Shown here in pieces: positions 44,146 through 55,495 of a stretch of 64,000 nt of DNA. Position 1 is the stretch's first letter; each line of letters begins with the position of its first letter. The stretch spans positions 54,263,852 to 54,327,851 of the forward strand of contig NC_059503.1 in assembly GCF_914767665.1 (NCBI RefSeq), written 5' to 3'. This stretch comes from Harmonia axyridis. Lineage: Eukaryota > Arthropoda > Insecta > Coleoptera > Coccinellidae. The position numbers were made by a program, and so were the translations under genes. The notes below the pieces were generated by a model. That model was not told where the DNA came from, did no database searches, and worked only from the letters and a program-made list of their open reading frames with translations.

Positions 44146-44735
44146 TTGAACAGCAACATGTTCACTCATCAAGGACGCGTGAAAACACCGGATCTAATAC
44201 CAACAGTTAAAACACGTGTCTGCAGTTCATCAAACCCAAACATCAGTAATCCCATTATCTATTACCAACCCATTTTTTCTTCCCCTCTCCCCATCTCAAT
44301 GTCCCAAAAACCGAATTGTCCCCTCTCCGCTCCCCAGGACCCACATATTCGATTATGCCTTGTCCCTATTTCCGCAAACTTCCCGGATCGGCGTCCCCGT
44401 CGCAGATTCCAGGATGCGGCCCCAGCCGTCATCCCCGGACGCCGGGCCGTCTCGGCGCCAGCCTCCATACGCCATTAATTCGGCAAACAGAGCTTAATGA
44501 TTGAATCAACAGTGTGCGGACGCCGGGGACGCCTAGCGTCGTCGTCTCGGCCATGCGTCGCGGTGCCACGCGGAGATCGTTTCTGGATGACTGAAGTGGA
44601 GATGATGGCGATATGACAGGAATGCTAAACCGGTTTTCTGATGGGGATGCTGATGGGGATTGCGGGTCCTTCGGGCTGAAGAAGATGAGGGATGGGGTGG
44701 TGGGAGTTTGGCCGCAACAGGTTGAAAGTTCGCCT
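44146..44735. other. C-rich/CpG-rich island, no gene
   Basis: Pyrimidine-rich sequence (44270-44350) is followed by CpG-rich sequence (44380-44580) such as GGACGCCGGGCCGTCTCGGC. Frames are open on both strands because A/T-rich stops are rare, but they overlap and carry no domain. Possible host regulatory DNA. Confidence 0.35.
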
Positions 44736-44736
44736 A

Positions 44737-44766
44737 GTGATGATAAGATAGATAGATAGATAGATA
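44737..44766 (+). repeat. GATA microsatellite
   Basis: About six GATA units, GATAAGATAGATAGATAGAT and onward. Confidence 0.85.
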
Positions 44767-45009
44767 TAACTTATTGGTCTCATTATATCAAATGACATAA
44801 GACAAGTTAGAATAAGAACAAATTAAAAATTTGAATTAAAACCTGAAACCAGAATTTACCTTTAAATACAAGAACTAAGCAATAATTTCAATGAACAAAT
44901 ACAATAACGCAATAAATAAACATATAGAAAACACTAAAAATCACTAGAAACACACAGGTGAGTCAATATTTAAAATCAAGCAAAGTGAATGTTGCAGTCT
45001 GGACATAGT

Positions 45010-46085
45010 TCAAGGAGTTTTCTCAAAATATTCCTCAACAGAATAGGGACACATGTCAACAAGATAGTCCTTTATTTCTTTTTTAAATTTATGCACTAAG
45101 GTAATATCTTTAAAACATTGGGGAAGCATATTATAAAGTTTAATTCCCATTACTAAATGTGATCTCTTACATATTTCTATTCGCTGGTAAGGTATAGAGA
45201 AGTTTGATTTATATCTTGTGTCATGAGCATGAATATCACTTTTCTTTAAATAGCTGTTCTTATTGATATGCACCGATGTGATCAAATCCAATATATAAAT
45301 GCCATACACAGTTAAAATTCTCAGGTTGACAAAAACAGGTCGACAGGAGTCTAAAAATGAGACATTTGAAATACACCTTAGAACTCTTTTCTGTGACAAA
45401 ATAGTAATTTACGTAACAAGTCCGGAAAATAGGGTTTTTTTGGACGAATAGACAAAATTCCAGGACCAGCGTAAGCGAGTCCTGGAAGTCTGTGAGTCCA
45501 AAAAAACCATTTTCGGACGTGTTGCGTACAATATTTTCTCGGCAACCATGTAGAATAACACTATCGCTGCAGCTTTCCATATTTTATTGCGATTGCGATA
45601 AAAAAACATGCAAATTTTTGACAACTAATTTCATATGAACTGTCAGCCGTTATCTCGGTTGCTATGGATTCTATGATTCTTTTCCGGCCTAGTCCGGGAA
45701 GTACGTACTTTCCGGACTAGGCCGGGAAATGCTACTTTCTCAGAGAAGAAGTAGAGAAGAACCGTCCGGGAAGTGCTCACTTCCCGGACTGTTGCCGAAA
45801 AACATATTTTTAACATGAGGAGAACTCCCCCAAATAGGAATCCCATAACTAATCCTAGATTGTATTTCACTGAAATAAAGTAAACGAATGTGATCTACAT
45901 TGAGTGTTTTCCTCAAATTTCTAATTTGAAAACATTTCGAATTTAACAACTTTGATAAACTTAGACAGTGAGTTTTGAAGGACAAATCCGAATCAAAAAA
46001 CACTCCCAGAAATTTCACATTTTCAGTTTTTGTTATGTTGAGATTGTGGGAGATTCTCCAATAATGAATTTTGACATTTCTGGCT
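45010..46085 (-). pseudogene. LINE ORF2 3' part, split by a MITE
   Basis: Minus-strand LINE of the HDTRY...GIKLYNMLP type. Upstream part 45800-46085: VKFLGVFFDSDLSFKTHC, SRISYGIPIWGSSPHVKNMF. Downstream part 45010-45395: SQKRVLRCISNVSFLDSCRP, HAHDTRYKSNFSIPYQRI, GIKLYNMLPQCFKDITLVHK. The thumb and C-terminal end of ORF2 continue in sense across the interruption once the insert 45402-45797 is removed. The reverse transcriptase catalytic region is absent. Confidence 0.85.
45402..45797. mobile_element. MITE with stacked palindromes inside the LINE
   Basis: Insert between two halves of a LINE, so its limits are set by the interrupted frame. The ends ACGTAACAAGTCCGGAAAAT (left) and, inverted, CGGCAACAGTCCGGGAAG (right) are related. 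The right third holds three successive hairpins (45683-45727, about 45731-45753 and 45764-45789). The flanking AAAA on both sides may be the target duplication. No coding capacity is visible. Confidence 0.7.
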
Positions 46086-46129
46086 CAGTGAGAAGGAAGG
46101 CATTTTTGGTTTTTCATATTGATATACAA

Positions 46130-46370
46130 AATGATCCAACAAAAACTTAACACTTCGATTTTCCGACTTTAAAATGAAAATGTGGAAAATTGCTCGGACC
46201 AGTCAATTTCTGAATCGAGGAGAAACTCTTTTTTCATCCTCGTTACTTCAACCCCTAACGGGGTTGAGCACAACCCCTTGATTTTGAATGGAGATGAGGG
46301 AGTTGCGATAACTAATTTTCAAGATCGTATCGAGTACTATCTGATCCTAAAATTTCGCTTCAAAGTAGAG
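46130..46370. repeat. Fragment of the 40.1-kb inverted-repeat family
   Basis: AATGAAAATGTGGAAAATTG and GTCAATTTCTGAATCGAGGA to AAATTTCGCTTCAAAG follow 40140-40350 in order. The fragment stops where the next repeat starts at about 46371. Confidence 0.7.
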
Positions 46371-47015
46371 CTGGCACTTTTTCGGATCTTTGTATTCGAA
46401 TATTCATTCTTAAATTTATTGAATATGAATATTCAACTATTCGTTGAATATTCATTGATTATTCAATGAATATTCAATGATTATTCAGTGATTATTCAAT
46501 GAATATTCAATGATTATTCAGTGATTATTCAATGAATATTCAGTGATTAAGCAATGAATATTCAGTCAATATTCAGTGATTAAACTAATGTTTTAATGAA
46601 CCAATAAAATCCGCGCGTTTTGATGATGAAATAATGAATATACCCTTGGCGACGTGGTATAATCGTTTTGGTGTTTCGCCTCTCACCATACTGCGATCAT
46701 TTCCACAGTAACGTAATTGGACGATCGTCAAAAAAAAAAAATAAAAGTCAAGCTAAGTGAAATGTTATTGAATTTTGCAAAAGGCAGCGCTACGATTCTA
46801 GTTCTATTAATAAATAAGAAATTGAAAATGTTATTTATATTTTGATTATGCGAATATCTTCGATCGACGTATTTCGCGAAACACCACTCGAGTTGCACTC
46901 TCGTGACTCGGTGTATAATAGAATACTTTCTATGCTCTTATAATATCAATGAATATTAAGTAAATATTCAATGATTATTCAGTTAATACTTATTCGAATA
47001 TTCCACTCAAAAAAC
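46371..47015. repeat. Possible hAT MITE with a GAATATTCAATGATT array
   Basis: A tandem array of 12- to 24-bp units, ATTCAATGAATATTCAATGA and ATTATTCAGTG variants, fills about 46425-46590 and returns briefly at about 46945-46985. The array regions flank a 330-bp non-repetitive core. TATTCGAATATTC motifs occur near both edges (46399 and 46989). The overall form suggests a non-autonomous DNA element, but I see no clear target duplication. Confidence 0.45.
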
Positions 47016-48944
47016 CAAGCCACCGATGATTGATCTGGATCTTCGTTGATTTGAGGAACAGGTGATACTGAACACAGTTTACTATTATCTGATGCATAAA
47101 TGTAAAAACGTTCGTTATTCTTGGAGAGTCGGGAGTACTCTGGTTTTACCGAAAAAAATTTTCATATTTTTATAATCAAATTGTCGTTTGGTAAATGCAG
47201 AAATTATTTTTATTACATGACAACGTACAAAATACAATGGATCCTTAAATAGACGCAGTAAAACCTTCGCTGAGACAATACAATCTACATAGACACAATA
47301 AAGGTCTACAGGTACAAAAAGAATCATCAAGCGGATTCTGAGAACATTAAATCCTTCAAGAATACTCTTCGTATTCAATTATACAAGATTTTTAAAAAAC
47401 TTTGTTTTCTGATTCAGTTTTGTTAGGAAAGGATGTTACTCCAGTTGATGTGTGTACGTTTTTAGACCTCAGATTTAAAAAAAATATTCGTTGGTTCACA
47501 ATTCAGAATCAAACAATATTTGATCACTAAAATAGAATAATATCTAGAAAGGGCAATGCATACGGAATAGGAAAGCAAGGTTTCAAATGAAAAAACTCTG
47601 CAATCGATTAAAAACACGGCATTAGATTTCGAGTGTAGAATCTTATATTATTATTAGAACTCTTCACTGCAAAATTCATATGTTAGAATCTTATATTCCA
47701 CATTTATATTTTTTCATTGATGAAATTTTATAAATTTTTCTTTGGATGAATACCAGTTTCTATTATTAAATGAGTTATTTTAATTAATTGAATATATCAA
47801 ATCAAATCAATTTCAATTTATGTAACTTCCAGTAATTTTAATATTAATAAAATGATTTGTCAATAGTCAATCACAAAACCTTGTTTTAATCATTCCTGAA
47901 TAGTGAGTTAAGTGATCATTCAAACTTTCATTCGTAATTTAATTAATTATTATTGATTCAATTTGCATTCGAGAACACAAGGAAAGTTACTCTGGTAATG
48001 TTTACAGAGGAGGCATTCTCAACAGGTGAAGACATAGATCTTTTTTTCACTTTTATGTGAATTGCATATGCAAATCATCATTTGCAATTGAAATAACAAT
48101 TTTCGAGAATTTAATTTAATTTTTTGGTTTAATCGATATATGATTACTTGAAAAACTTATAACTTCTAGGTTCATTACACCAACTTGCATTTGGGAACAC
48201 CCTAGGCTAACTAAAGGAAAGTTATTGTGATATAGAGATCTTCTTCCTTACTTTTCTGTGAAATGGATATGCAATTCATCATTCTCAATTGAAATAACAA
48301 TTTTAGAGATTTTAATTTCATTTTTTGGTTGGTGATGACTCTAATCAATATATGACTACTTCTAAATAATAAAATAAATGTTATAGGAGTCAGAAAATAC
48401 ATTTACCTATATTAAAATTTAAAGTTATCACTATCAATTACAATGACCTTACGTTCAAAAAAGTAAAAAAATATCTTATGAAGTAAGACTATTCGTTTAT
48501 CTCATATCATTCTGCAGATTCGTACGACAAATTGACTCAAAAATGATTTATTTTCAAGATCAAATAACCATCCCACAAGCGCACAGGCGCCGTAAGTTTC
48601 ACGACATCTCCATAACTAGGCGAAAATTCAAATTAATTTTCCATTTCGACCCTCGCCTGCCCCGGAAGGAAGCAATTCCGGACTACGGCGACGATCCCAC
48701 AGGATCCTTGTGGGTATAATGAAGGATCTGACCGGGAATATGTGAAGAGCGGACATCTGCTTATTGAAATTCGGACGGTTGAAGACCCTTGAGTATACCG
48801 GGATTTTGGTACTGAAGAAGTGTAGTTCAGTAAAAATGCCCTCAAAGAATCTCAATAAAAAGGAAGTTTTGCGAGAAACGGCGAAAGGTTCACTGGAAAT
48901 TAGAATATTCTGAATTTCATTAGTGGGATCACAATTTCAAGTAG
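47016..48944. other. AT-rich DNA with a 220-bp imperfect duplication; GC island
   Basis: No gene. Segments 47960-48180 and 48180-48400 share GGAAAGTTA, GAAATAACAATTTT and TTTTTTGGTT blocks in the same order, an old tandem duplication. From about 48560 to 48860 a GC-richer non-repetitive stretch (GCCCCGGAAGGAAGCAATTC) may be host DNA. Confidence 0.35.
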
Positions 48945-49850
48945 TAGAAGGTTTCATTTTGATATATAAAAAAGAGTAAATTTCAAGATGAATAAATGAA
49001 CTATTCAATTCATTGTTAAGAGGAAGATATGCCATTAAAAAATGGCCGCCACTGATACGGTAGCTACACCTTTTCACGAAATTTTCCTTGCATGACCAAT
49101 TTGCACATTTGCGACTCTATGTCTTCGATAAGATCATTACTTTCATCTTTAGAGTCTTGAATGAATTGTATAGCATTGACATAGACCTTATCTTTCACTT
49201 GGCTCCAAAGAAAAAAGTCTAATGGTATTAAATCACAAGATATCTGTGGCCAATTATGCTCACCTTTTCGAGAAATAACACATCCAGAAAACTTTTCTTG
49301 CAGAATTGTGATTGCTTCATAGGTTGTGTGGCACGTAGCACGTCTTGTTGAGAATTAACGTCATCCACATCAAAATATTAACGCAGCCTCTGAGGTGAAA
49401 ATGAGCATCATCACAGAAGATGATTTTTCGATGAAAATCCGGAGGATTTTGATGCATTTCAATCAGAAAAGATACAACGTTGCTGGTGATCGAACGGATT
49501 ATGCAAAATACGATGTAATGTCGTTTGTGGAATGTCTAATTCTCAAGATCAACGAGGAATCCACAATACTAGGTTTTCGTCAACATAACAGGTCACAGCG
49601 GCAATATTCTCAGTTGTTCTTGAGCATCGTACACGGTTTCGATTCTCCACATCACCAATTTGTCACAACAGCTCAAATTTTGCCACCAGTTTAACTATTG
49701 ACGGTCGAGAAGGTGCTTCACGAAGACCTAAAAGTGCTTTAGTTTTGAGAACTGTGACCGCAAAATGTTCACCATTTTTGAAATTCATTATTGCGTTATT
49801 GATGTAGAGTTAGTGATGTGAAGAATAGAAATCGTGTGTGCCACTCAAGA
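48945..49850 (-). pseudogene. Decayed mariner relative of the 20-kb family
   Basis: The minus strand reads from about 49240 to 49070 as a C-terminal region (a LWSQVKDKVYVNAI-like block, then QMCKLVMQGKF-like). The nucleotide sequence at 49190-49340 matches 57615-57690 and 58505-58650 closely (GGCTCCAAAGAAAAAAGTCT, TTAAATCACAAGAT). GGTTTCATTTTGATAT at 48950 is the family terminal motif. Multiple stops. Confidence 0.65.
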
Positions 49851-50875
49851 ATAACTAGGAATATTGCTATTATAGCACATAGTGTTGGCGAAAACCCAGG
49901 TTTGTCGATTCCTCGTCGATCTTGGTAATTAGGCAACCCACACAAACAGCATCACATCGAATTTTGGTTCATGAGGTAATGGGATTTCGGTTCTACAAAT
50001 AAGTAGTATTATAAGACTGTTTGCAGTTTGGGCCAAAAATGTACAGGGTGTTTATCAGAAGATCATGAACTTATACAACTCAAATTCATCGAAACTCAAG
50101 ATTTTCAAATTAGAACCTATATTTTTTATTATTTCAGTCGATTCCACGAATAAGAATAGGGGGGTTACTTAATCAAACACTCTGCCTAAAATGAATAATT
50201 TAAGGGTTATCAAGCATCCAGCCAGAATGGTCTCCAATATCCGGTAACGGATTGGCACTATCAAGAAGAAGAACAAGCATCCAGAAAAAACTTCAAATGG
50301 GGGAAATCGCAATTTCTAAATGTGTGGTGTAATCTGCGAATCCCAACGAACAATTAATTACAGTTCATGAAATGTCAAATTGAGTTTTAGAAATATCGAA
50401 TTTTACTTTTTATCTGTGTATTCCGGGAGTAACAGACCTTTTCACACAGTTAAAAATTGCGGTTTCTCCTCATTCAAAGTTTTTCCTTGATAATTCTTAA
50501 AGTAGGTATTCATTTGAGGTATAGGGTTTACTTAAGTAATCCTACTTTTTCATATTGAATATTGAATTGACAATAATAAAAAATATAAGTATTAGAGCCC
50601 GTTCACATGACGAGCGGTTTACGCGCGGTTTGAAACCGCGCGTTTACAAGTACATGAATTTTCTTCGAAGCGTACACATGCCTCCGCGCGTTTTTATGGA
50701 CCGCGCGTAGAGCGCGGTTCTAGAGCTTGCCCGTAGTAACCGCGCGTTGGCGCGCGGTTTGAGATCATAGGTTTCTAATGTAACCGTTCAGATGACCGCG
50801 CGGGCACGAGCTGATAGATGCCAGAGACGTATTTACGTATTTTCCTTCGATCCGTTCGGTCAGAAATATTTCAAA

Positions 50876-51049
50876 ATGGAACCGGACGCTCCTAAATTAT
50901 TCATAGATGAAATTGAGAATTTTCCTGTAATATGCGACATGACAAGTAGTGTATATTCAGATAAAAACTCAAGGAGACGGGCTTGGGAAGAACTCGTCAT
51001 CATATCCTGTGAAGGAGATGCTAATGAAGAAAAAAAAATTATTATGTGA
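50876..51049 (+). CDS. MADF-domain fragment of a Harbinger second ORF
   Basis: The 57-residue frame from the ATG at 50876 reads PKLFIDEIENFPVICDMTSS then RRRAWEELV. The pattern L-I-x-E-V-E-x-x-P-x-[LI]-[YC]-D with a later R-R-x-A-W-E-E is the first half of a MADF (Myb/SANT-like) DNA-binding domain. PIF/Harbinger elements commonly carry such a protein beside the transposase, where it helps bring the transposase to DNA. An upstream in-frame ATG at 50792 would add 28 residues that lie in the terminal GC-repeat zone, so I prefer the inner ATG. The domain is cut short: the second half is missing, either because an intron follows or because of deletion. Probably non-functional alone. Confidence 0.65.
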   Translation: MEPDAPKLFIDEIENFPVICDMTSSVYSDKNSRRRAWEELVIISCEGDANEEKKIIM

Positions 51050-51319
51050 CCACATAAAAATGATAATGATAGCTCTTTATTTAGAAATCATGAGATACAC
51101 GTAGAACAAATACAAATGAAGAGAAATAGTATCAAAATAACATTCACCTACCACTTAACAGCAGAAATCTACTATACTAAGTATATGGTTCTAATTATAA
51201 TTATTCAACAATAACTTAAATATTATATTCTTAAATGGTTTATAATTATTTATTTATTTGATTTCATTAGGCAGTCTAGAAAAACTTTAAACAACTGTAT
51301 TCTAGCTGCTATTTGTGTT

Positions 51320-51930
51320 GAATTTAATTTACTTTTTTTTCTGTCGAGCCACGTGTCCTGCCCACTGCCACTTCAATTCTGCAACACGCGCTATAATATC
51401 TACGACTCTAGTTCTTTGTCGGATTTCTTCATTCCTTTTTCTGTCTCTGAGACTGACATTGAGCATAGTTCTTTCCATCGCTCTCTGCATCACCCTCAGC
51501 TGGTTTGCGGTCTTCTTAGTTATTGCCATAGTTTCCAGGCCATATGTCGCTACCGGTAATATGCAGGCATCGAAAACTTTCCTTTTAAGGTTTATGGGAT
51601 GTCGTTATTCCTGAATATATATTTCATCTTTCCAAAAGCCATCCAAGTTAGCCTGATTCTTCTTTTTATCTCTGCTGTTTGATTTTCTTTGCCGATTCTT
51701 ATTGAGTGTCTTAAATATATTTATATATATATTCTTTTACATTTTCAAGTTGTGTGCCGTCAATGTTTATGTGTTCTGTGGTGTTGTTGATAAGTTTGGT
51801 CTTCGAAACATTAATTTTCAAACCTACTTTTTTCAGAGCATCACTAAGTTGTTTTAACATCTCGCTCAATTCCTGCATGTTGCTACTTATTATGACGATG
51901 TCATCGGCAAAACGAAGATGATTTAAGTAG
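51320..51930 (-). pseudogene. RTE-type LINE fragment
   Basis: Minus-strand continuation from HLRFADDIVII (about 51930-51890, with the catalytic pair) through KKVGLKINVSKTKLINNTTE-like sequence (about 51835-51770) to MAITKKTANQLRVMQRAMER and VAELKWQWAGHVAR (51330-51529). It is the same domain order as 2320-2930 in the first RTE relic. It is embedded in the Harbinger-like element, so it inserted there or was captured. Confidence 0.8.
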
Positions 51931-52250
51931 GATCAGTTTTAATTGATGAATAATAGAAACTATTTGATCTATAATTATAATTTGATTTATAATTTAGTTT
52001 AATTTTCACCTAAATCTGATACTCAATCCAGATTCAAACCAAAATGTAGAATTCAAACTGAATGCGGGCCGTTACGGCAACGCGCGGTCACCGCTTGGCA
52101 ACCGCGTTCCATGTGAACGGTATCCAATTATCAACCGCTCATTCAACCGCGCGTAGACCGCTTGTCATGTGAACGTGCTCTTAATTTGAAAGTCTTGAGT
52201 TTTGATGAATTTGAGTTGTCCAAGTTCATGATCTTCTGATAAACACCCTG

Positions 52251-53340
52251 CTGAAATTGTCATCAAAAAAGCTCTCTAAAAATGCAATAATATACTCAAA
52301 ATAAGGTACCTATTAGTCGTCTGTTTCCGGTATAACTGGAAGTTATAGAGATCTGAAAATATTTTAGGGAGGAAGATCATCATCTCAAATCACAATATGC
52401 AAATTTTCAGCACAACATTATGATTAGTTTTCCATAAACTAATAAGCCATCGCAGTGAATCACCCTGTATAGATACTCCTCATTCTAGAATATCAAAATG
52501 AAACCTCTTATTGAAAGAACTTTATATAGAATGCAATATTATAATCGAGTTTAAACTGAAGATATTTATACCAATAAGTTGACATAAACACTTTTTCCTT
52601 ATAACATCTCACAACAGGAGGGATTCGTTAGTAACAAGCAGTAAGACTTCTCTCCCTGATGGAATACTTCCCTAAGGAACTCCATACAAAGACCAACTTC
52701 TCCATCATCAATAAACTCATTAAATGAAGCCAAAATGTTCGAATCGATAATATATGGATAGGACAATTGCCTCTTCACTCGATTATCCTGCTCTCCCGTC
52801 GAAGCGATTTTAGGGCTGGCGCATCGGTCTCAATTCGTGTACTGCAATTCGATAATTGTATTGGATGTGAGGTCGCCCTAACGTTCAGCGTAGGACGGGG
52901 TCACATCAATCTTTCCATTGTGGGTTTTTTCGTTTTTTCGTCGAACAGATTTGGAAATGGGCTTTTGATGCGTCAAAATATGATCGAATACATCTGTTAA
53001 GCGACAGTGGCGACCCTTGTAGACGTCGTCCGAGTAATTGATCCTTGAGCTGACGCGTTCTGAGAAGTACACTGCGGACATTAGAGTGGATGGGGACGAG
53101 ATTTTCTCGTGAGGAATCAAAGTGATTGAGTAGTAATATTCTAAAACAAGTTGCAGCCTGGGCTCCTATTCCAACACGAATGCGAAATTGAAAACGAGCA
53201 ACGAAGGAGCGAGTTGATTATTCTCAAAACAAAAAAGCAATATTTTATTGTATATGATATGTTTTGAATATTCTACATAACATCAGACCACATATAATAT
53301 ATTTGGTCTACGTTAACCTATTATAATTATTTGAATCGGG
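52251..53340. other. No gene; mariner end motif and GC island
   Basis: ATCAAAATGAAACCTCTTAT at about 52493 is the terminal motif of the 20-kb mariner family without visible coding sequence next to it. From about 52780 to 53120 a GC-richer single-copy stretch occurs, with no domain in its short frames; possible host non-coding DNA. Confidence 0.35.
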
Positions 53341-53344
53341 GACG

Positions 53345-53680
53345 TTGCGCCTCGATTAGAGTTCATGGAACTGCTCTCACTTGTTCTTAACCTTACCTTT
53401 TCATACAAACCTAAGAAGGCTGTAGATGCAGTTAACGTAACCGACAACATCCATAGAAGCCTTGGCTGTTACCTCGGGAGTATCCAGGACTTTTCCATGT
53501 GAGTGGTCCTTAGGCCAGTCAACCCTGGAAATTTGCACATCATGCATCATTGCTCTCCGCAGTGATGTAAATACGCGCCCCTTTGAGGTTTCTTTTGAGA
53601 CACTCTTGAGCGCACATATAGACAGCTTGTGTCTCGGTTTGTGAAATAGAGATCTCACTTCCCGGTGCTTTAGAGATCCT
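53345..53680 (-). pseudogene. LINE RNase H and C-terminal fragment
   Basis: The minus strand reads TQAVYMCAQECLKRNLKGA (about 53635-53575), the QAE/CA region at the start of a LINE RNase H domain, then after a frame change CKFPGLTGLRTTHMEKSW (about 53550-53490), the same C-terminal block as at 30.25 kb. The segment between is deleted relative to a full domain. The 3' untranslated part AGGTTAAGAACAAGTG (53380-53395 reversed) also resembles the sequence after 30372. Confidence 0.7.
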
Positions 53681-54072
53681 CATTTTAGTTCATTTCAGAG
53701 ATCTTTATTTAGGTTTTAGGACCATACACCCCAATAAATATCTGTACCCCACTCTGATTTTGTGTATAACTACGTCTTTCACAGGAGAGTCTCTTCTTTC
53801 TGGTTTCTGAAATTGAGGTTAACCTAATCAAAATTGTTATCCTTAACAATTTCAAATATTTTATCCCCACTCAAAACCTCAACATCGATTTGATGGTAAC
53901 AGAAATATTCAAATTTTTTTCTGGATATTCTTCGTAAATTTTTATTGCTTCTAATTAAGTGATCAACAATTTTCTCCTCAAAGAACACACCTCTTATGTC
54001 CCATAATGAATCAACGTTTCATATCAACTCAAAATACATTGAGATGAATACCTAAATTCAGAAAACAAACTT
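53681..54072. other. No gene seen
   Basis: AT-rich sequence with no recognisable element or frame. Confidence 0.4.
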
Positions 54073-54080
54073 CAAGCGCT

Positions 54081-55179
54081 CATGGGTGCCCGCAGGGGGG
54101 GCCACGGGGGGCCATGGCCCCCCCTGAGATTTTGGATGCCTCATTTTTCAGAACAACACCCTCAATATTACTTTCTCAATCCAAAGGGCAAGGAAAAAAG
54201 GAAAGTTATAGATTCACAACTATTTTCCGGTTTTCAATGGAATTACATACTATACATATAATCCATAATCGGCACTTCTTGGGTGAAGAAAAATCATGGA
54301 ACCGAAAGCACTCAATTGTCAATTTGTTTATAAATTCTTCTTCTTATACACTGCGTCCGTAACCGTTAAGTATGGAACAAAATTCATTTTTAGCCAAACA
54401 GACCATTTTAAGAAATAATTCTGAAACACATCGATTTTTTATTTTAATTTACCTTATTTTAAAATAATAATCTAATATACAGGGTGAATAACTTTCGAGT
54501 AATGATCTCAGCGTCATTTTTTTTAATGGAACACCCCCATTTTGTCTCAATTTTCCGATTACTCTGGCTGAGCAGATTCCAAAAATGTATCACATGTTGA
54601 TTCCAATTGGTACAGGGTGGACAAAAATACAATAGTTTTGTGTGTGCTCATAAAGTGACGCGTAACATTCTTTTTTAGTTAAATTAACAATATTATCAAA
54701 AATACGGCAATTGGTTTGAATATAACACCCTGTAGTTTGTTACATTTTTAGATTAATAAAAATGTATAAAAATAAGAAATAATTTCTTTCATATTCTGTC
54801 TGCTAGACCACAAGTACCAAACATGTTGGGAAACAGCTCATTTTTATTAATCTAAAAATGTAACAAACTACAGGGTGTTACATTAAAACCAATTGCCGCT
54901 AGACAATAAGTATTTTTTTGGAGATAATATTGTTAATTCAACTAATAAAGAATGTGACGCGTTACTTTATGAGCACACACGAAACTATTGTATTTTTGTC
55001 CACCCTATACCACTTTTAGTGATCTTTTGAAATTCAGAGTAGACCCATGTGATAAATATAAATACAGAAATAGAAAGAAACGGAATACTGATGTCGCCTA
55101 CGACAATCATGGACACCTTATCGTTTTTCAATCATTTTCATTTTGCCCCCCCTGAGAAAAATTTCTGCGGGCGCCCATG
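54081..55179. mobile_element. hAT-like element, perfect 8-bp duplication
   Basis: The ends CATGGGTGCCCGCAG and, reversed, CATGGGCGCCCGCAG. The exact duplication CAAGCGCT lies at 54073-54080 and 55180-55187. Subterminal G/C runs (GGGGGGGGCC-like on the left, GCCCCCCCTGAG on the right) mirror each other. An 8-bp duplication fits hAT or a relative. No transposase is present. A hairpin MITE sits inside at 54613-55007. The length of 1,099 bp includes that insertion. Confidence 0.85.
54613..55007. mobile_element. Hairpin MITE nested in the hAT-like element
   Basis: A 395-bp foldback flanked by TA (54611-54612 and 55008-55009). The ends CAGGGTGGACAAAAATACAA and, reversed, TAGGGTGGACAAAAATACAA begin arms of about 170 bp that stay paired through ACAATATTATC and CACCCTGTAGTTTGTTACAT to a spacer of roughly 50 bp. 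No coding capacity. Confidence 0.85.
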
Positions 55180-55495
55180 CAAGCGCTCCAAACGACTTGA
55201 AAGAACTAATGACACAAGGAGAACCAAACCTTGGATTTCAGGAGGTGGATACAGAAAATAATTAGTATTCTGCTTATTATAAATTCGACAAAATCGGGAA
55301 TCACTCAAATAAATATATTTCATTCAATATAATATAGATACATTCATAACGATATAGTAAAATTGTGGATTTGAAAATATATTACAATCCTACAACGTAA
55401 TTTTACCATGTTGGAGACATGTAAAAATTGCATATACTCCCTCTATCTATGTTTATTACTCTATGTAGGTTCTCGTACCCCAATACCCCTAGTTA

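Larger units (their letters stand above)
50595..52180. mobile_element. PIF/Harbinger-like non-autonomous element
   Basis: Terminal inverted repeats GAGCCCGTTCACATGACGAG and, reversed from the right, GAGCACGTTCACATGACAAG, matching for about 38 bp. The 3-bp target duplication TTA lies at 50592-50594 and 52181-52183, the TWA class used by PIF/Harbinger transposons. Near both ends an ACCGCGCG-type motif is repeated in both directions. The interior holds a MADF-domain fragment and an inverted RTE piece. No DDE transposase gene is present, so it depends on another copy. Confidence 0.85.
50044..52250. mobile_element. Outer inverted-repeat element carrying a Harbinger-like insert
   Basis: CAGGGTGTTTATCAGAAGAT and the following 50 bp (ATGAACTTATACAACTCAAA, then TTCATCGAAACTCAAG) recur inverted at 52183-52250 with few changes. 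The left side has TA before the end; the right side lacks a clear TA. The element proper without its insert would be about 620 bp. Non-coding. It hosts the next entry. Confidence 0.8.

Noticed and set aside
44146..44504. Four overlapping frames rich in Pro, Arg and Ser
   Set aside because: Same compositional effect in a C/CpG-rich island; no recognisable protein family.
45409..45870. Minus-strand frames through the MITE at 45.4-45.8 kb
   Set aside because: They run across the MITE palindromes and join LINE codons to MITE sequence; not a real protein.
50792..50875. Upstream extension of the MADF frame
   Set aside because: The extra 28 codons come from the GC-rich terminal repeats of the Harbinger-like element, so the inner ATG at 50876 was preferred.
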